Of a DNA stretch of 64,000 bases, positions 1 to 8,562 are shown piece after piece. Each line of letters opens with the position of its first letter. The stretch's first letter is position 1. The translations under genes and the position numbers were made by a program. Origin of the DNA: Kluyvera sp040932435 (GTDB taxonomy: Bacteria; Pseudomonadota; Gammaproteobacteria; Enterobacterales; Enterobacteriaceae); assembly GCF_040932435.1 (NCBI RefSeq), contig NZ_JBFQGA010000001.1, forward strand, positions 186,001 through 250,000, read 5' to 3'. The notes under the pieces were generated by a model. The model saw only the letters and a list, made by a program, of their open reading frames with translations. It did not search any database and was not told the DNA's origin.

Positions 1-233
1 CGCTACTGCTGGATCTTAACGATCCGCTGAAAATTTTGGCGAAATCACCGGTGCCGCTGCTGGAGCCAACGGCGCCCTACGAGCGGGAAGGATTTTTCGG
101 TAACGTTGTCTTTACCTGCGGGGCGTTGGTGCGCGAAGATGTTCTGTATGTCTGGTATGGCGCGGCGGATGAATGCACTGCGTTGGCGACGCTACCGATG
201 GATGCACTTTGGCATCATTTGGGCCTAGTTTAA
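1..233 (+). CDS. GH130-like glycoside phosphorylase/glycosidase, 3' end only
   Basis: The gene enters from the left edge, read in frame 3 from base 3; its start lies outside the window. The visible C-terminal part of about 76 residues has the pattern of the GH130 (PH1107-related) five-bladed propeller family: an LDL..DP stretch, then PYEREGFFGNVVF, TCGAL and the late motif VWYGAADE. Known members phosphorolyse beta-mannosides such as mannosyl-glucose or beta-1,4-mannooligosaccharides in the cytoplasm. The stop TAA (231-233) shares its last A with the ATG of the next gene, so the two are translationally coupled. Family call is from motifs in the tail only; the substrate cannot be told. The first in-frame TTG at 36 is an internal codon, not a start. 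Confidence 0.7.
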   Translation, partial: LLLDLNDPLKILAKSPVPLLEPTAPYEREGFFGNVVFTCGALVREDVLYVWYGAADECTALATLPMDALWHHLGLV

Positions 234-1174
234 TGCACGATGAGGTGAGTGAACTGTACCGTCGCTACCGGCGGAACGCGCAGCCGTCGCGCCGTGGAAA
301 AATAGTGTTCCATGGCGTAGAAGGGAGGGATGTGTACAACCCTACAGTGCCTTTTCTAAACAACGGTGGCTGGTGCATCGCCGCGCGCGTTGAGGTGCGC
401 GACTGCGAGCGCTCTCAGGTATGTTTTTTTGCCTGGGATGGCGGTGAGCAGGCAACGTTGCTGCCTGACGCGCCGGTATTTGTGCTACAGGATCCCTTTA
501 TTGGGCGCATCGATGGGCAGTTGCTGTTTGGCGGCGTAGAGGTCTCTTTTTCGGCGGATGGCACGCCGCTACGCTGGCGCACGCAGTTCTTCTATGGCGC
601 AACTATCGCCACGTTGCGGCCGCTAGCGACCGGGCCATGGGGCATGAAAGATATTCGTCTGGTCTCCTTGTATGATGGGCGCATTCTGGTATTTACCCGG
701 CCACAGGGGGAGATAGGCGGACGCGGCACCATCGGCTGGACGATCATTTCCCGGTTGGATGAACTCAATGCGCAGACGATAGCCCGCGCCGCGCTGATTT
801 CACACGTTGATGAACGCTGCTGGTGCGGCGTTAATGCGGCGTACCTGCTACCCTCGGGTAACGTTGGCGTTCTGGCGCATGTCGCTCAGTTTGACCATGC
901 GGGAAACCGCCATTATTACGCGGCGCGTTTCATCTTTGACCCTCTTTCCGGTACCTCTTCTCCGATGGCGATTATTGCCTCTCGGGATGATTTTTTGCCG
1001 GGAGAGAGCAAGAGCGACGACCTGCAAGACGTTGTTTTTCCAGCCGGGCTGCTGGAGGATGGTAAGGGGAACGTTCGACTGTTCTGTGGAACCAGCGATT
1101 GCGAAGTTCAGTGGTGGGATATTGCTCCGCCGTTCGCGCAAGATAGAAAAAGAACGCCCCCTACGGATGCGTAG
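233..1174 (+). CDS. DUF1861 family protein, probable sugar-metabolism propeller protein
   Basis: A protein of 313 aa. I take the ATG at 233, which overlaps the upstream stop as TAATG; the in-frame ATG at 173 would overlap the previous gene by 61 bases and adds residues unlike the family. The motif GVEGRDVYNPTVPF near residues 28-41 and a repeated beta-rich pattern (FGGVEVSF, DIRLVSLYDGRILVFTRP, GNVRLFCGTSDCEVQWWDI) match DUF1861, a beta-propeller family related in fold to GH43/GH130-type enzymes. There is no signal peptide, so it should be cytoplasmic. Its coupling to a GH130-like gene suggests work on the same oligosaccharide. The biochemical activity of the family is not known to me. The stop codon lies inside the terminator hairpin that ends patA on the other strand. 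Confidence 0.72.
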   Translation: MHDEVSELYRRYRRNAQPSRRGKIVFHGVEGRDVYNPTVPFLNNGGWCIAARVEVRDCERSQVCFFAWDGGEQATLLPDAPVFVLQDPFIGRIDGQLLFGGVEVSFSADGTPLRWRTQFFYGATIATLRPLATGPWGMKDIRLVSLYDGRILVFTRPQGEIGGRGTIGWTIISRLDELNAQTIARAALISHVDERCWCGVNAAYLLPSGNVGVLAHVAQFDHAGNRHYYAARFIFDPLSGTSSPMAIIASRDDFLPGESKSDDLQDVVFPAGLLEDGKGNVRLFCGTSDCEVQWWDIAPPFAQDRKRTPPTDA

Positions 1175-1181
1175 GGGGCGT
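1148..1181 (-). terminator. Rho-independent terminator of patA, overlapping the DUF1861 stop
   Basis: A perfect 11-bp stem (1154-1164 with 1171-1181) and a 6-base loop. Read on the minus strand it is followed by TTCTTTTTC, a good U-tract. On the plus strand the following bases are AAGTTTAC, a poorer tract. The right arm contains the TAG stop of the DUF1861 gene (1172-1174), so one DNA element serves both convergent genes. Confidence 0.75.
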
Positions 1182-1185
1182 AAGT

Positions 1186-2577
<1,392 letters not shown>

Positions 2578-2623
2578 AATGTGCTCCCGGGAATCACGTA
2601 TCACATGATACTGAGTTAAGTAT

Positions 2624-2639
2624 TGCAGGGATTACGCCA
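2624..2639 (-). promoter_or_regulatory. sigma54 (-24/-12) promoter of patA
   Basis: The minus strand reads TGGCGTAATCCCTGCA, which has the invariant GG and GC dinucleotides separated by exactly 10 bases. Predicted transcription start is near 2613, about 35 bases before the TTG start. To my knowledge E. coli patA is also sigma54- and NtrC-dependent, which fits its role in nitrogen scavenging. Confidence 0.85.
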
Positions 2640-2745
2640 CTTCCGAGGCTGCGGTGAAAATCGGGATAAATGCCAGGGGAAATCGCATCTGTACAATATT
2701 TAATCGTCCAGCGATGCGGGGAGGGGAAAAAGGCACGCTTTGGGC

Positions 2746-2804
2746 TGCAACCCTACTGTGCAGGTTGCCCCAGCGCGGTGCGCATTTTGCGCCAGGGTTG
2801 CGCG
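2746..2804 (-). promoter_or_regulatory. NtrC enhancer sites upstream of patA
   Basis: Two good and one weaker match to the NtrC box TGCACC-N5-GGTGCA: TGCAAC-CCTAC-TGTGCA at 2746-2762 (2 mismatches), TGCCCC-AGCGC-GGTGCG at 2766-2782 (2 mismatches), and TGCGCC-AGGGT-TGCGCG at 2788-2804 (4 mismatches). Their centres are 20 and 22 bp apart, so they face the same side of the helix, about 140 to 185 bp upstream of the predicted start. This is usual for an NtrC enhancer. Confidence 0.7.
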
Positions 2805-2859
2805 CCTTGTAAAAAGTAGGGCTTTTGTCTATTTTGCGATCTAACGCAAAATTAACAAT

Positions 2860-2886
2860 TAAGGTTAATTAAATAACCTCCGATAT
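2860..2886 (+). promoter_or_regulatory. FliA (sigma28) promoter of aer
   Basis: TAAGGTTA-N11-TCCGATAT matches the flagellar class-3 consensus TAAAGTTT-N11-GCCGATAA at 12 of 16 positions with exact spacing. It lies about 45 bases upstream of the aer ATG. aer of E. coli belongs to the FliA regulon, so the assignment is expected. Confidence 0.75.
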
Positions 2887-2932
2887 AACAATTGTAATAC
2901 ATTTTCTTTCCGCACCTGAAAAGGATGTCCGT

Positions 2933-4453
2933 ATGTCTACCCTGTCCGACCAAAACCAGCATGAATCTGTGCTGGACGATCACATCACCCTCATGTCGAC
3001 CACCGACCTTAATAGCTGTATTACCCATGTTAACGATGCCTTTGTGAAGATAAGCGGCTATAGCCGTGAAGAGATGCTCGGCGTGCCGCACAATCTGGTG
3101 CGCCATTCCGATATGCCTAAAGCGGCGTTTGCCGACATGTGGCGAACGCTCAAGCAAGGTGAGCCATGGACCGGAATCGTGAAAAATCGCCCGAAAAGCG
3201 GCGGTCATTATTGGGTTCGCGCTAATGCCATTCCTCAGGTGCGTAATGGCAAAACCATCGGCTATATGTCGATTCGTACCAAGGCCAGCCCGCAGGAAGT
3301 GGCGGCCGTGGAACCGCTCTATCAGGCGTTACGCGAAGATCGCAGCCATCAGCGGCTGCATAAGGGGCGTGTCATCAGCAAACGCTGGTGGGGCAAGCTG
3401 TCAGCGATACCGCTGCGTTGGCGCGTGAGAAACGTGATGATGGGGCTATTTCTGCTGTTGGCCTGCTCGCTGCTCGCTCTGAATGCGCCAATGATGGCCG
3501 TGCTGGCATCCGCGGTTTTATTGCTGCTGACCACCGTGGTGTTCGAACGGCAGATCGTTCGGCCCATTGAGAACGTGGCGCGACAGGCGCTCTGCGTGGC
3601 GACCGGCGAACGTAACAGCGTTGAACAATTCGACCGTAGCGATGAGCTGGGACTGATCTTGCGCTCTGTGGGGCAGCTTGGCTTGATGTGCCGTTGGCTG
3701 ATTAATGATGTCTCAAGCCAAGTGAACAGCGTCAGCGATGGCAGCGATGTGCTGGCGCGCGGCAATGATTCGCTTAATCAGCGCACCCAGGAAACGGTCG
3801 AAAACGTGCAGCAAACGGTCACCACAATGAATCAGATGGCGGCATCGGTGCAGAACAATTCACACACTGCGGCTCAGGCCGATAAGCTTTCGCTTGCCGC
3901 CAGTGGGGCCGCTACGCAGGGTGGGCAGGCCATGCACCGGGTGGTAAAAACCATGGAGGATATTGCCGATAGCACGCAGCGCATTGGGTCGATTACCACT
4001 CTAATTAATGACATCGCTTTCCAAACCAATATTTTGGCGCTGAATGCCGCCGTTGAGGCCGCGCGTGCCGGTGAGCAGGGAAGGGGCTTTGCGGTTGTTG
4101 CCGGCGAAGTGCGCCATTTGGCCAGCCGCAGTGCGACTGCCGCCAACGAAATTCGCCAACTCATTGAAGCCAGCGCCAGTAAGGTACAGTCGGGATCTGA
4201 GCAAGTGCATGCAGCGGGGCGTACGATGGATGACATTGTTTCACAGGTACAAAATGTCACCCAGCTCATTGCGCAGATTAGTCAGTCAACGTCAGAACAG
4301 GCAACGGGGCTGTCTGAGCTAACGCGTGCAGTGGCGAAGCTTGATGAGATAACCCAGCAGAATGCGGGGCTGGTGGCGGAGAGCGCCAGCGTATCGGCGA
4401 TGGTCAAACGCCGCGCCAGCCGTCTTCAGGATGCGGTTACCGTGCTGCATTAA
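2933..4453 (+). CDS. aer: aerotaxis receptor
   Basis: Redox-sensing chemoreceptor of 506 aa, the same length as E. coli Aer. Residues about 10-120 form the FAD-binding PAS domain (DLNSCITHVNDAFVKISGY, PHNLVRHSDMPKAAFADMW). About 165-205 is the hydrophobic membrane anchor, without a periplasmic loop. A HAMP-like segment follows (IVRPIENVARQAL). The kinase-control hairpin tip is at about 360-394 (DIAFQTNILALNAAVEAARA). Aer senses electron-transport status through FAD and signals through CheA/CheW. AAAAGGATG lies upstream of the ATG. The stop overlaps the end of convergent nfeR by 4 bases. Confidence 0.96.
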   Translation: MSTLSDQNQHESVLDDHITLMSTTDLNSCITHVNDAFVKISGYSREEMLGVPHNLVRHSDMPKAAFADMWRTLKQGEPWTGIVKNRPKSGGHYWVRANAIPQVRNGKTIGYMSIRTKASPQEVAAVEPLYQALREDRSHQRLHKGRVISKRWWGKLSAIPLRWRVRNVMMGLFLLLACSLLALNAPMMAVLASAVLLLLTTVVFERQIVRPIENVARQALCVATGERNSVEQFDRSDELGLILRSVGQLGLMCRWLINDVSSQVNSVSDGSDVLARGNDSLNQRTQETVENVQQTVTTMNQMAASVQNNSHTAAQADKLSLAASGAATQGGQAMHRVVKTMEDIADSTQRIGSITTLINDIAFQTNILALNAAVEAARAGEQGRGFAVVAGEVRHLASRSATAANEIRQLIEASASKVQSGSEQVHAAGRTMDDIVSQVQNVTQLIAQISQSTSEQATGLSELTRAVAKLDEITQQNAGLVAESASVSAMVKRRASRLQDAVTVLH

Positions 4454-4956
4454 TCTAACTGGATGATATCTAGCGCCGCGCGGTCGATGATACCGATGAT
4501 CTGTTTTAGCTGCGCGTCGCTGATATCGCCCTGATTCACCCTCAAATCTAGCACGGCTTTGAAGTTATCCAACGCGCGCTTCATCTGCGGATTTTTACGC
4601 AACTCATGTCCCACCATTCTGGCTTTTAGCCGGGCCTGGATTTGTTCTACAGACGCTAGATTTTCCTCAAGCACCTGGCTGCCATCGGCGGTTATGGCAA
4701 TTTTTTTACGCCCGCCGTCCTCTTCCTGAACGGTAATGAGCCCCTGATCCTGCAATAAATCGAGCGTCGGATAGATAACGCCGGGGCTTGGGCTGTAGTG
4801 GCCTTGGGTAAGAGCTTCAATTGCTTTAATGAGCTCATAGCCGTGGCTGGTGTTGTCTTTGAGGATGTTGAGGATGACTAGTCGTAACTCGCCATGCCCG
4901 AAGAAGCGCTGACGACGACCGCCACCGTGGTGTTCGGGGCCAGAGAAAGGTTTCAT
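4450..4956 (-). CDS. nfeR: PadR-family metal-responsive repressor (NfeR/YqjI), without the metal-binding N-terminal extension
   Basis: Protein of 168 aa. It matches E. coli NfeR (YqjI) from GGGRRQRFFGHGELRLVIL to the C-terminus (KNPQMKRALDNFKAVLDLRV, IIDRAALDI), with the PadR winged helix at about 20-95 (SHGYELIKAIEALTQG, SPSPGVIYPTLDLLQ). In E. coli this repressor controls nfeF and itself and is tied to nickel and iron homeostasis. The E. coli protein carries a long His/Cys-rich N-terminal extension rich in HEH and CC motifs. Here only MKPFSGPEHHGGG remains before the winged helix, so the nickel-binding tail is missing. Divergent nfeF and the palindromes between them support autorepression and joint control. 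Confidence 0.9.
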   Translation of the reverse strand: MKPFSGPEHHGGGRRQRFFGHGELRLVILNILKDNTSHGYELIKAIEALTQGHYSPSPGVIYPTLDLLQDQGLITVQEEDGGRKKIAITADGSQVLEENLASVEQIQARLKARMVGHELRKNPQMKRALDNFKAVLDLRVNQGDISDAQLKQIIGIIDRAALDIIQLD

Positions 4957-4980
4957 TCGTTGTTTCCCATTATGTTTTTT

Positions 4981-5030
4981 TGATATATCTAATTTATATC
5001 TAAATATCTATCTTTAGCAATATCTAAAAT
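4981..5030. promoter_or_regulatory. Repeated ATATCTA motifs upstream of nfeR, probable NfeR operators
   Basis: This AT-rich stretch holds tightly packed copies of the half-site ATATCTA(A) in one orientation (for example within 4983-4992, 4996-5003 and 5020-5026) plus related TATCTTTAG forms. The same half-site forms a perfect palindrome next to nfeF. The placement just upstream of the nfeR start fits autorepression. The assignment to NfeR is inferred from position and from the E. coli arrangement. Confidence 0.5.
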
Positions 5031-5134
5031 AATTAGTTGTTTATTTTGTTGATATGTAATGGTTTTATATCGTGCTTTGGAACGAGCTTACGACCTTTTA
5101 AATATATCATAAAAAGAGCTTGCTTTCTTTTCAA

Positions 5135-5155
5135 TTGGCAATCATTATCATTTAC
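5135..5155. promoter_or_regulatory. Fur box upstream of nfeF
   Basis: TTGGCAATCATTATCATTT resembles the Fur consensus, with the ATCATTATCATT half nearly complete. It lies 40-60 bases upstream of the nfeF ATG. As I recall, the E. coli gene is under Fur control as well as NfeR. Confidence 0.65.
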
Positions 5156-5163
5156 AGAATTTT

Positions 5164-5175
5164 TAGATATATCTA
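5164..5175. promoter_or_regulatory. Perfect palindrome before nfeF, probable NfeR operator
   Basis: TAGATATATCTA is a perfect 12-bp palindrome ending 19 bases before the nfeF ATG, made of two copies of the half-site repeated upstream of nfeR. A repressor here would cover the promoter or start region of nfeF. Confidence 0.55.
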
Positions 5176-5194
5176 TTTACGAGAGAGACGCCAA

Positions 5195-5959
5195 ATGAAA
5201 GAGCAAAAATACCCACAGCGCGTACGCAATGAACTCCGTTTCCGTGAATTAACTGTACTGCGCGTTGAGCGCATAGGCGTTGATTTCCAGCGGATCGTGC
5301 TGGGCGGCGACGCGCTTGAGGGCTTTAGCTCGCGCGGTTTTGACGACCACACCAAGCTGTTTTTCCCACAACCGGGAGCAACGCTAACGCCACCCACGAT
5401 GAGCGACGAAGGCATCGTCTGGGCGGATGGCGTTCGCCCACAGGCGCGTGACTATACGCCGCTGTATAACGCTGAACGCCATGAATTGGCCTATGACTTC
5501 TTCATCCATGACGGCGGCGTTGCCAGCCAGTGGGCGATGGATGCCAAAGCCGGAGATACGCTGCTGATCGGCGGCCCGCGTGGTTCTCTGGTCGTGCCTG
5601 AGGATTATGCTTGGCAACTGTATGTTTGCGATGAGACGGGAATGCCCGCGCTGCGCCGTCGACTCGAGGCCTTGCGCCACCTGCCTAAACGCCCTCAGGT
5701 CAACGCGCTGGTGATGGTACGTGGCGAGGCGGATAAAGCCTATCTGGCCGGATTTGAGGATTGTAATATCGAGTGGTTTACCCGATACGATGCTGCGGCT
5801 GTAGCGGCGCGTTTGGCACAGTTCACGGTGCCGGAGTCGGACTATTTTATTTGGCTGACGGGCGAAGGCAAGGTGGTAAAAGCGCTGACCGACGGCTTCG
5901 TCACCGAGTCTATTGATCCGCAGCTGGTCCGCTCAAGCGCATATTGGCACGCAAAATAA
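5195..5959 (+). CDS. nfeF: NADPH-dependent ferric-chelate reductase (siderophore-interacting protein family)
   Basis: Flavoprotein of 254 aa, equal in length to E. coli NfeF (YqjH). It reduces ferric-siderophore complexes in the cytoplasm to release iron. It shows the FAD-binding siderophore-interacting domain at about 15-120 (RFRELTVLRVERI, SRGFDDHTKLFFPQP, RDYTPLYN) and the C-terminal NADPH-binding SIP domain (GPRGSLVVPEDY, YVCDETGMPALRRRLEAL, YFIWLTGEGKVVKAL). I take the ATG at 5195, after GAGAGAGA, because it gives the E. coli N-terminus; the in-frame ATG at 5120 would add a hydrophobic stretch that lies inside the operator region. It is divergent from nfeR and followed by its own terminator. 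Confidence 0.94.
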   Translation: MKEQKYPQRVRNELRFRELTVLRVERIGVDFQRIVLGGDALEGFSSRGFDDHTKLFFPQPGATLTPPTMSDEGIVWADGVRPQARDYTPLYNAERHELAYDFFIHDGGVASQWAMDAKAGDTLLIGGPRGSLVVPEDYAWQLYVCDETGMPALRRRLEALRHLPKRPQVNALVMVRGEADKAYLAGFEDCNIEWFTRYDAAAVAARLAQFTVPESDYFIWLTGEGKVVKALTDGFVTESIDPQLVRSSAYWHAK

Positions 5960-5965
5960 GCCATC

Positions 5966-5991
5966 AACAGGCGCATTCCGCGCCTGTTTCC
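5966..5991 (+). terminator. Terminator after nfeF
   Basis: Stem AACAGGCGC / GCGCCTGTT (5966-5974 with 5980-5988) with a 5-base loop, six bases after the nfeF stop. The T-tract is short (TTTC), so it may be leaky. Confidence 0.55.
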
Positions 5992-6427
5992 CAAACCTGT
6001 CTGCCTTCCTACCAATGCCGCTTTCTGCTTCTTTTGCTCAACGCTATTTATCGTGTCTTACGCGTATAAGCTCAGTGAGTGCCGTATTTTCCACACTTTT
6101 TATGCTCCTATATTTGAGCGGATTTTAGTGCATTTATTGCGTTTAAAAACGGAATATATTATTGTTTTATATGAATAATTAGTCGATTTTCATGCCTAAT
6201 GATGATGTCAATCACCTTTGCTTTTATGCCAATAAAAAATCTGTAAAAGTAGATGTTTATCGACTTTTCGTCTAAAAGTATGGGGTCAATGGCTAGACAT
6301 GACCATAAGATGGTTATCAAATGGTTAAAAAATACCGCGTCAGATGTAAAGCATCGACAAAATTAAAAAATGGCTAGTCTGCTTACACAACTTATACGCG
6401 TTGCGGCGCACCTTGTTTGGAGAAACT
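5992..6427. other. Long AT-rich leader region before the peptide transporter
   Basis: About 435 bases without a credible gene. It becomes strongly AT-rich from about 6120. The 9-mer AATGGCTAG occurs twice as a direct repeat (6288-6296 and 6369-6377, 81 bp apart), with further ATGG words between. I find no clear CRP, Fur or sigma-factor consensus. The 5' end (5992-6128) looks like decayed or untranslated sequence. Confidence 0.4.
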
Positions 6428-7981
6428 ATGCATTCCTCTGTTAATAAAAACGAAAGCCGAACCTTTTTCGGTCACCCTTATCCATTGGGGTCGCTGTTCT
6501 TTACCGAAATGTGGGAGCGATTCTCGTTTTACGGTATCCGCCCATTACTGATCCTGTTTATGGCGGCGACCGTATATGACGGTGGTATGGGACTGGCTCG
6601 TGAAAATGCGTCGGCGATTGTCGGCATCTTCGCGGGGACCATGTACTTGGCAGCGCTGCCGGGCGGCTGGCTGGCAGATAATTGGCTCGGGCAACAAAGG
6701 GCCGTCTGGTACGGTTCGATTCTGATAGCGCTGGGCCACTTGTCCATTGCGCTGTCCGCATTTATGGGCGACAACCTGTTCTTTATCGGCCTGATGTTTA
6801 TCGTGCTGGGTTCTGGGCTGTTTAAAACCTGTATCTCGGTGATGGTCGGTACGCTGTATAAAAAAGGTGATGCTCGCCGTGATGGCGGCTTCTCCCTGTT
6901 TTATATGGGCATCAATATGGGGTCGTTTATTGCGCCGCTGATTTCCGGCTGGCTGATTAAAAGCCATGGCTGGCACTGGGGCTTTGGTATCGGCGGTATT
7001 GGGATGCTGGTGGCACTGGTTATCTTCCGCATCTTTGCCGTACCGGCGATGAAACGCTATGACAGTGAAGTCGGGCTAGACTCAACGTGGAATAACCCCG
7101 TTGCCAAGAAGAGTGGCGTAGGTGCTTGGCTTGTGGCGCTGGCCGTTGGTGTTGCGGTTATCATCACGCTGATTATTCAGGGCATTATCGTTATTAACCC
7201 GGTTGCGGTAGCGAGCGTACTGGTTTATGTGATTGCCGTATCGGTTGCCCTGTACTTTATCTACCTGTTTGCTTTTGCGGGCCTCAGCCGCAAAGAACGC
7301 GCGCGTCTGCTGGTGTGCTTTATCCTGCTGGTTTCGGCGGCGTTCTTCTGGTCTGCTTTTGAGCAGAAACCGACCTCCTTCAACCTGTTCGCTAATGACT
7401 ACACCAACCGTATGATCGGTGATTTCGAGATCCCGGCGGTATGGTTCCAGTCGATAAACGCCCTGTTTATCATCCTGCTGGCTCCGGTATTTAGCTGGGC
7501 ATGGCCTGCGCTGGCGCGTAAAAATGTGCGTCTGGGCAGCATCACTAAATTTGTCATCGGTATTCTGTGTGCCGCTGCCGGCTTTGGTTTGATGATGATG
7601 GCCGCTCAGAACGTGCTGAGCAACGGTGGGGCAGGTGTTTCGCCAATGTGGCTGGTGGGCAGCATCCTGATGCTGACGCTTGGTGAGCTGTGCTTGAGCC
7701 CAATTGGCTTGGCAACGATGACGCTGCTGGCACCGGAAAGAATGCGTGGTCAGATGATGGGGCTGTGGTTCTGTGCCAGTGCGCTGGGCAACCTCGCAGC
7801 AGGCTTGATTGGTGGGCATGTGAAGGCCGATCAGCTCCATATGCTGCCTGACCTGTTCGCCCGTTGCTCTATCGCATTGCTGATTTGCGCCGCCGTTCTG
7901 TGCGTACTGATTGTGCCGGTGCGTCGCATGCTGGAGAACAGCAAGTCCAGCGCCGAGCAAAATTCAGCGACTAACGCGTAA
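6428..7981 (+). CDS. POT/PTR2-family proton-dependent di/tripeptide transporter
   Basis: Inner-membrane peptide:H+ symporter of 517 aa with 12-14 hydrophobic segments. The family signature ExxERFxYYG appears as E27-M-W-E30-R31-F-S-F-Y-G36, the proton-coupling motif of the first helix. Other POT features are GSGLFKTCISVMVGTLY, DGGFSLFYMGINMGS and the late helix motif FWSAFEQKPTSFNLFA. The EMWERFSFYGIRPLL form and the length are nearer to DtpT-type transporters than to E. coli DtpA/B/C/D. I choose the ATG at 6428, with GGAG 6 bases upstream; a TTG at 6401 gives 9 extra residues and has no ribosome site. E. coli lacks this gene between nfeF and ileX, so it is an insertion or a lineage-specific gene. 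Substrate range cannot be told. Confidence 0.88.
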   Translation: MHSSVNKNESRTFFGHPYPLGSLFFTEMWERFSFYGIRPLLILFMAATVYDGGMGLARENASAIVGIFAGTMYLAALPGGWLADNWLGQQRAVWYGSILIALGHLSIALSAFMGDNLFFIGLMFIVLGSGLFKTCISVMVGTLYKKGDARRDGGFSLFYMGINMGSFIAPLISGWLIKSHGWHWGFGIGGIGMLVALVIFRIFAVPAMKRYDSEVGLDSTWNNPVAKKSGVGAWLVALAVGVAVIITLIIQGIIVINPVAVASVLVYVIAVSVALYFIYLFAFAGLSRKERARLLVCFILLVSAAFFWSAFEQKPTSFNLFANDYTNRMIGDFEIPAVWFQSINALFIILLAPVFSWAWPALARKNVRLGSITKFVIGILCAAAGFGLMMMAAQNVLSNGGAGVSPMWLVGSILMLTLGELCLSPIGLATMTLLAPERMRGQMMGLWFCASALGNLAAGLIGGHVKADQLHMLPDLFARCSIALLICAAVLCVLIVPVRRMLENSKSSAEQNSATNA

Positions 7982-7997
7982 TCCAACCCGTTCTACT

Positions 7998-8028
7998 AAA
8001 ACCAGCGCCAGTGGCGCTGGTTTTTTTT
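7998..8028 (+). terminator. Strong terminator after the POT transporter
   Basis: Twelve-bp stem AAAACCAGCGCC / GGCGCTGGTTTT with a 3-base loop, then a run of eight T from 8021. Confidence 0.9.
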
Positions 8029-8161
8029 GTGCTAAATGGCAGCAAAATTGGCTTTAGCTCACGAAAAAACGCAATAACGTGAGCTGTTTCTTTGAAATGG
8101 CAACCTGTTTCAGTCCATAGTATAAACTTGTTTACTACGTGGTTAATTTAAGGACAAGCAT

Positions 8162-8461
8162 ATGCCAGCAGTCATTGATAAAGCATTGGATTTCATTGGT
8201 GGTATGAACACGTCTGAGCCAGTACCACAGTCCATGGATGAAAGTACAGCGAAGGGAATTCTTAACTATTTGAGTGAGTTGGGTACGCCAATCAGCCCTG
8301 TCGCCGTGACCGAACGCGGCCAACATGACGGGTGGAATAACGGCTTCACGAGTAAAGTGGCCAACTGGGCCGAGCGTGTCGAGTCTGGCGAACGTATTGT
8401 CATTAAGAACCCAGAGTTCTTCTCCTCCTACATGCGCGAGGAACTGAGCGCGCTGGTATAA
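8162..8461 (+). CDS. yoaC: DUF1889 family protein, YoaC homologue
   Basis: Small acidic protein of 99 aa, the length of E. coli YoaC. The segments AIDKALDFIGGMNTS, MDESTAKGIL, WAERVESGERIVIKNPE and FFSSYMREEL are family hallmarks. A Salmonella member has a solved all-helical structure, as I recall, but no function is known to me. AAGGA lies 8 bases before the ATG. In E. coli yoaC is elsewhere in the chromosome; here it sits with the POT gene between nfeF and tRNA-Ile, so its position is unusual. It has its own terminator and is probably monocistronic. Confidence 0.85.
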   Translation: MPAVIDKALDFIGGMNTSEPVPQSMDESTAKGILNYLSELGTPISPVAVTERGQHDGWNNGFTSKVANWAERVESGERIVIKNPEFFSSYMREELSALV

Positions 8462-8475
8462 CCCCGCTTTTGTTG

Positions 8476-8504
8476 CTCTCACCTACGTCGTGAGAGTATT
8501 TTTC
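8476..8504 (+). terminator. Terminator after yoaC
   Basis: Stem CTCTCAC / GTGAGAG (8476-8482 with 8490-8496), loop of 7, followed by TATTTTTC. Confidence 0.75.
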
Positions 8505-8522
8505 TTAGCCTTACCTAGAAAC

Positions 8523-8554
8523 TGAAAAGGGCTGACGAGAAATCGTCAGCCCTT
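8523..8554 (-). terminator. Terminator of the tRNA-Ile gene
   Basis: A perfect 12-bp stem, AAGGGCTGACGA paired with its complement (8527-8538 with 8543-8554), closes a 4-base loop. On the minus strand it follows the tRNA CCA end by 8 bases and runs into TTTTCAG. Confidence 0.8.
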
Positions 8555-8562
8555 GTTGTATT

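Noticed and set aside
2852..3208. Minus-strand open frame of 118 aa over the start of aer
   Set aside because: It overlaps the aer start and the FliA promoter, has no ribosome site and no family features.
5913..6128. Plus-strand open frame of 71 aa after nfeF
   Set aside because: It begins inside nfeF, runs through its terminator and has no recognisable pattern.
7082..7960. Minus-strand open frame of 292 aa opposite the POT gene
   Set aside because: Its Gln/His/Arg-rich composition is that of an antisense frame of a hydrophobic membrane protein.
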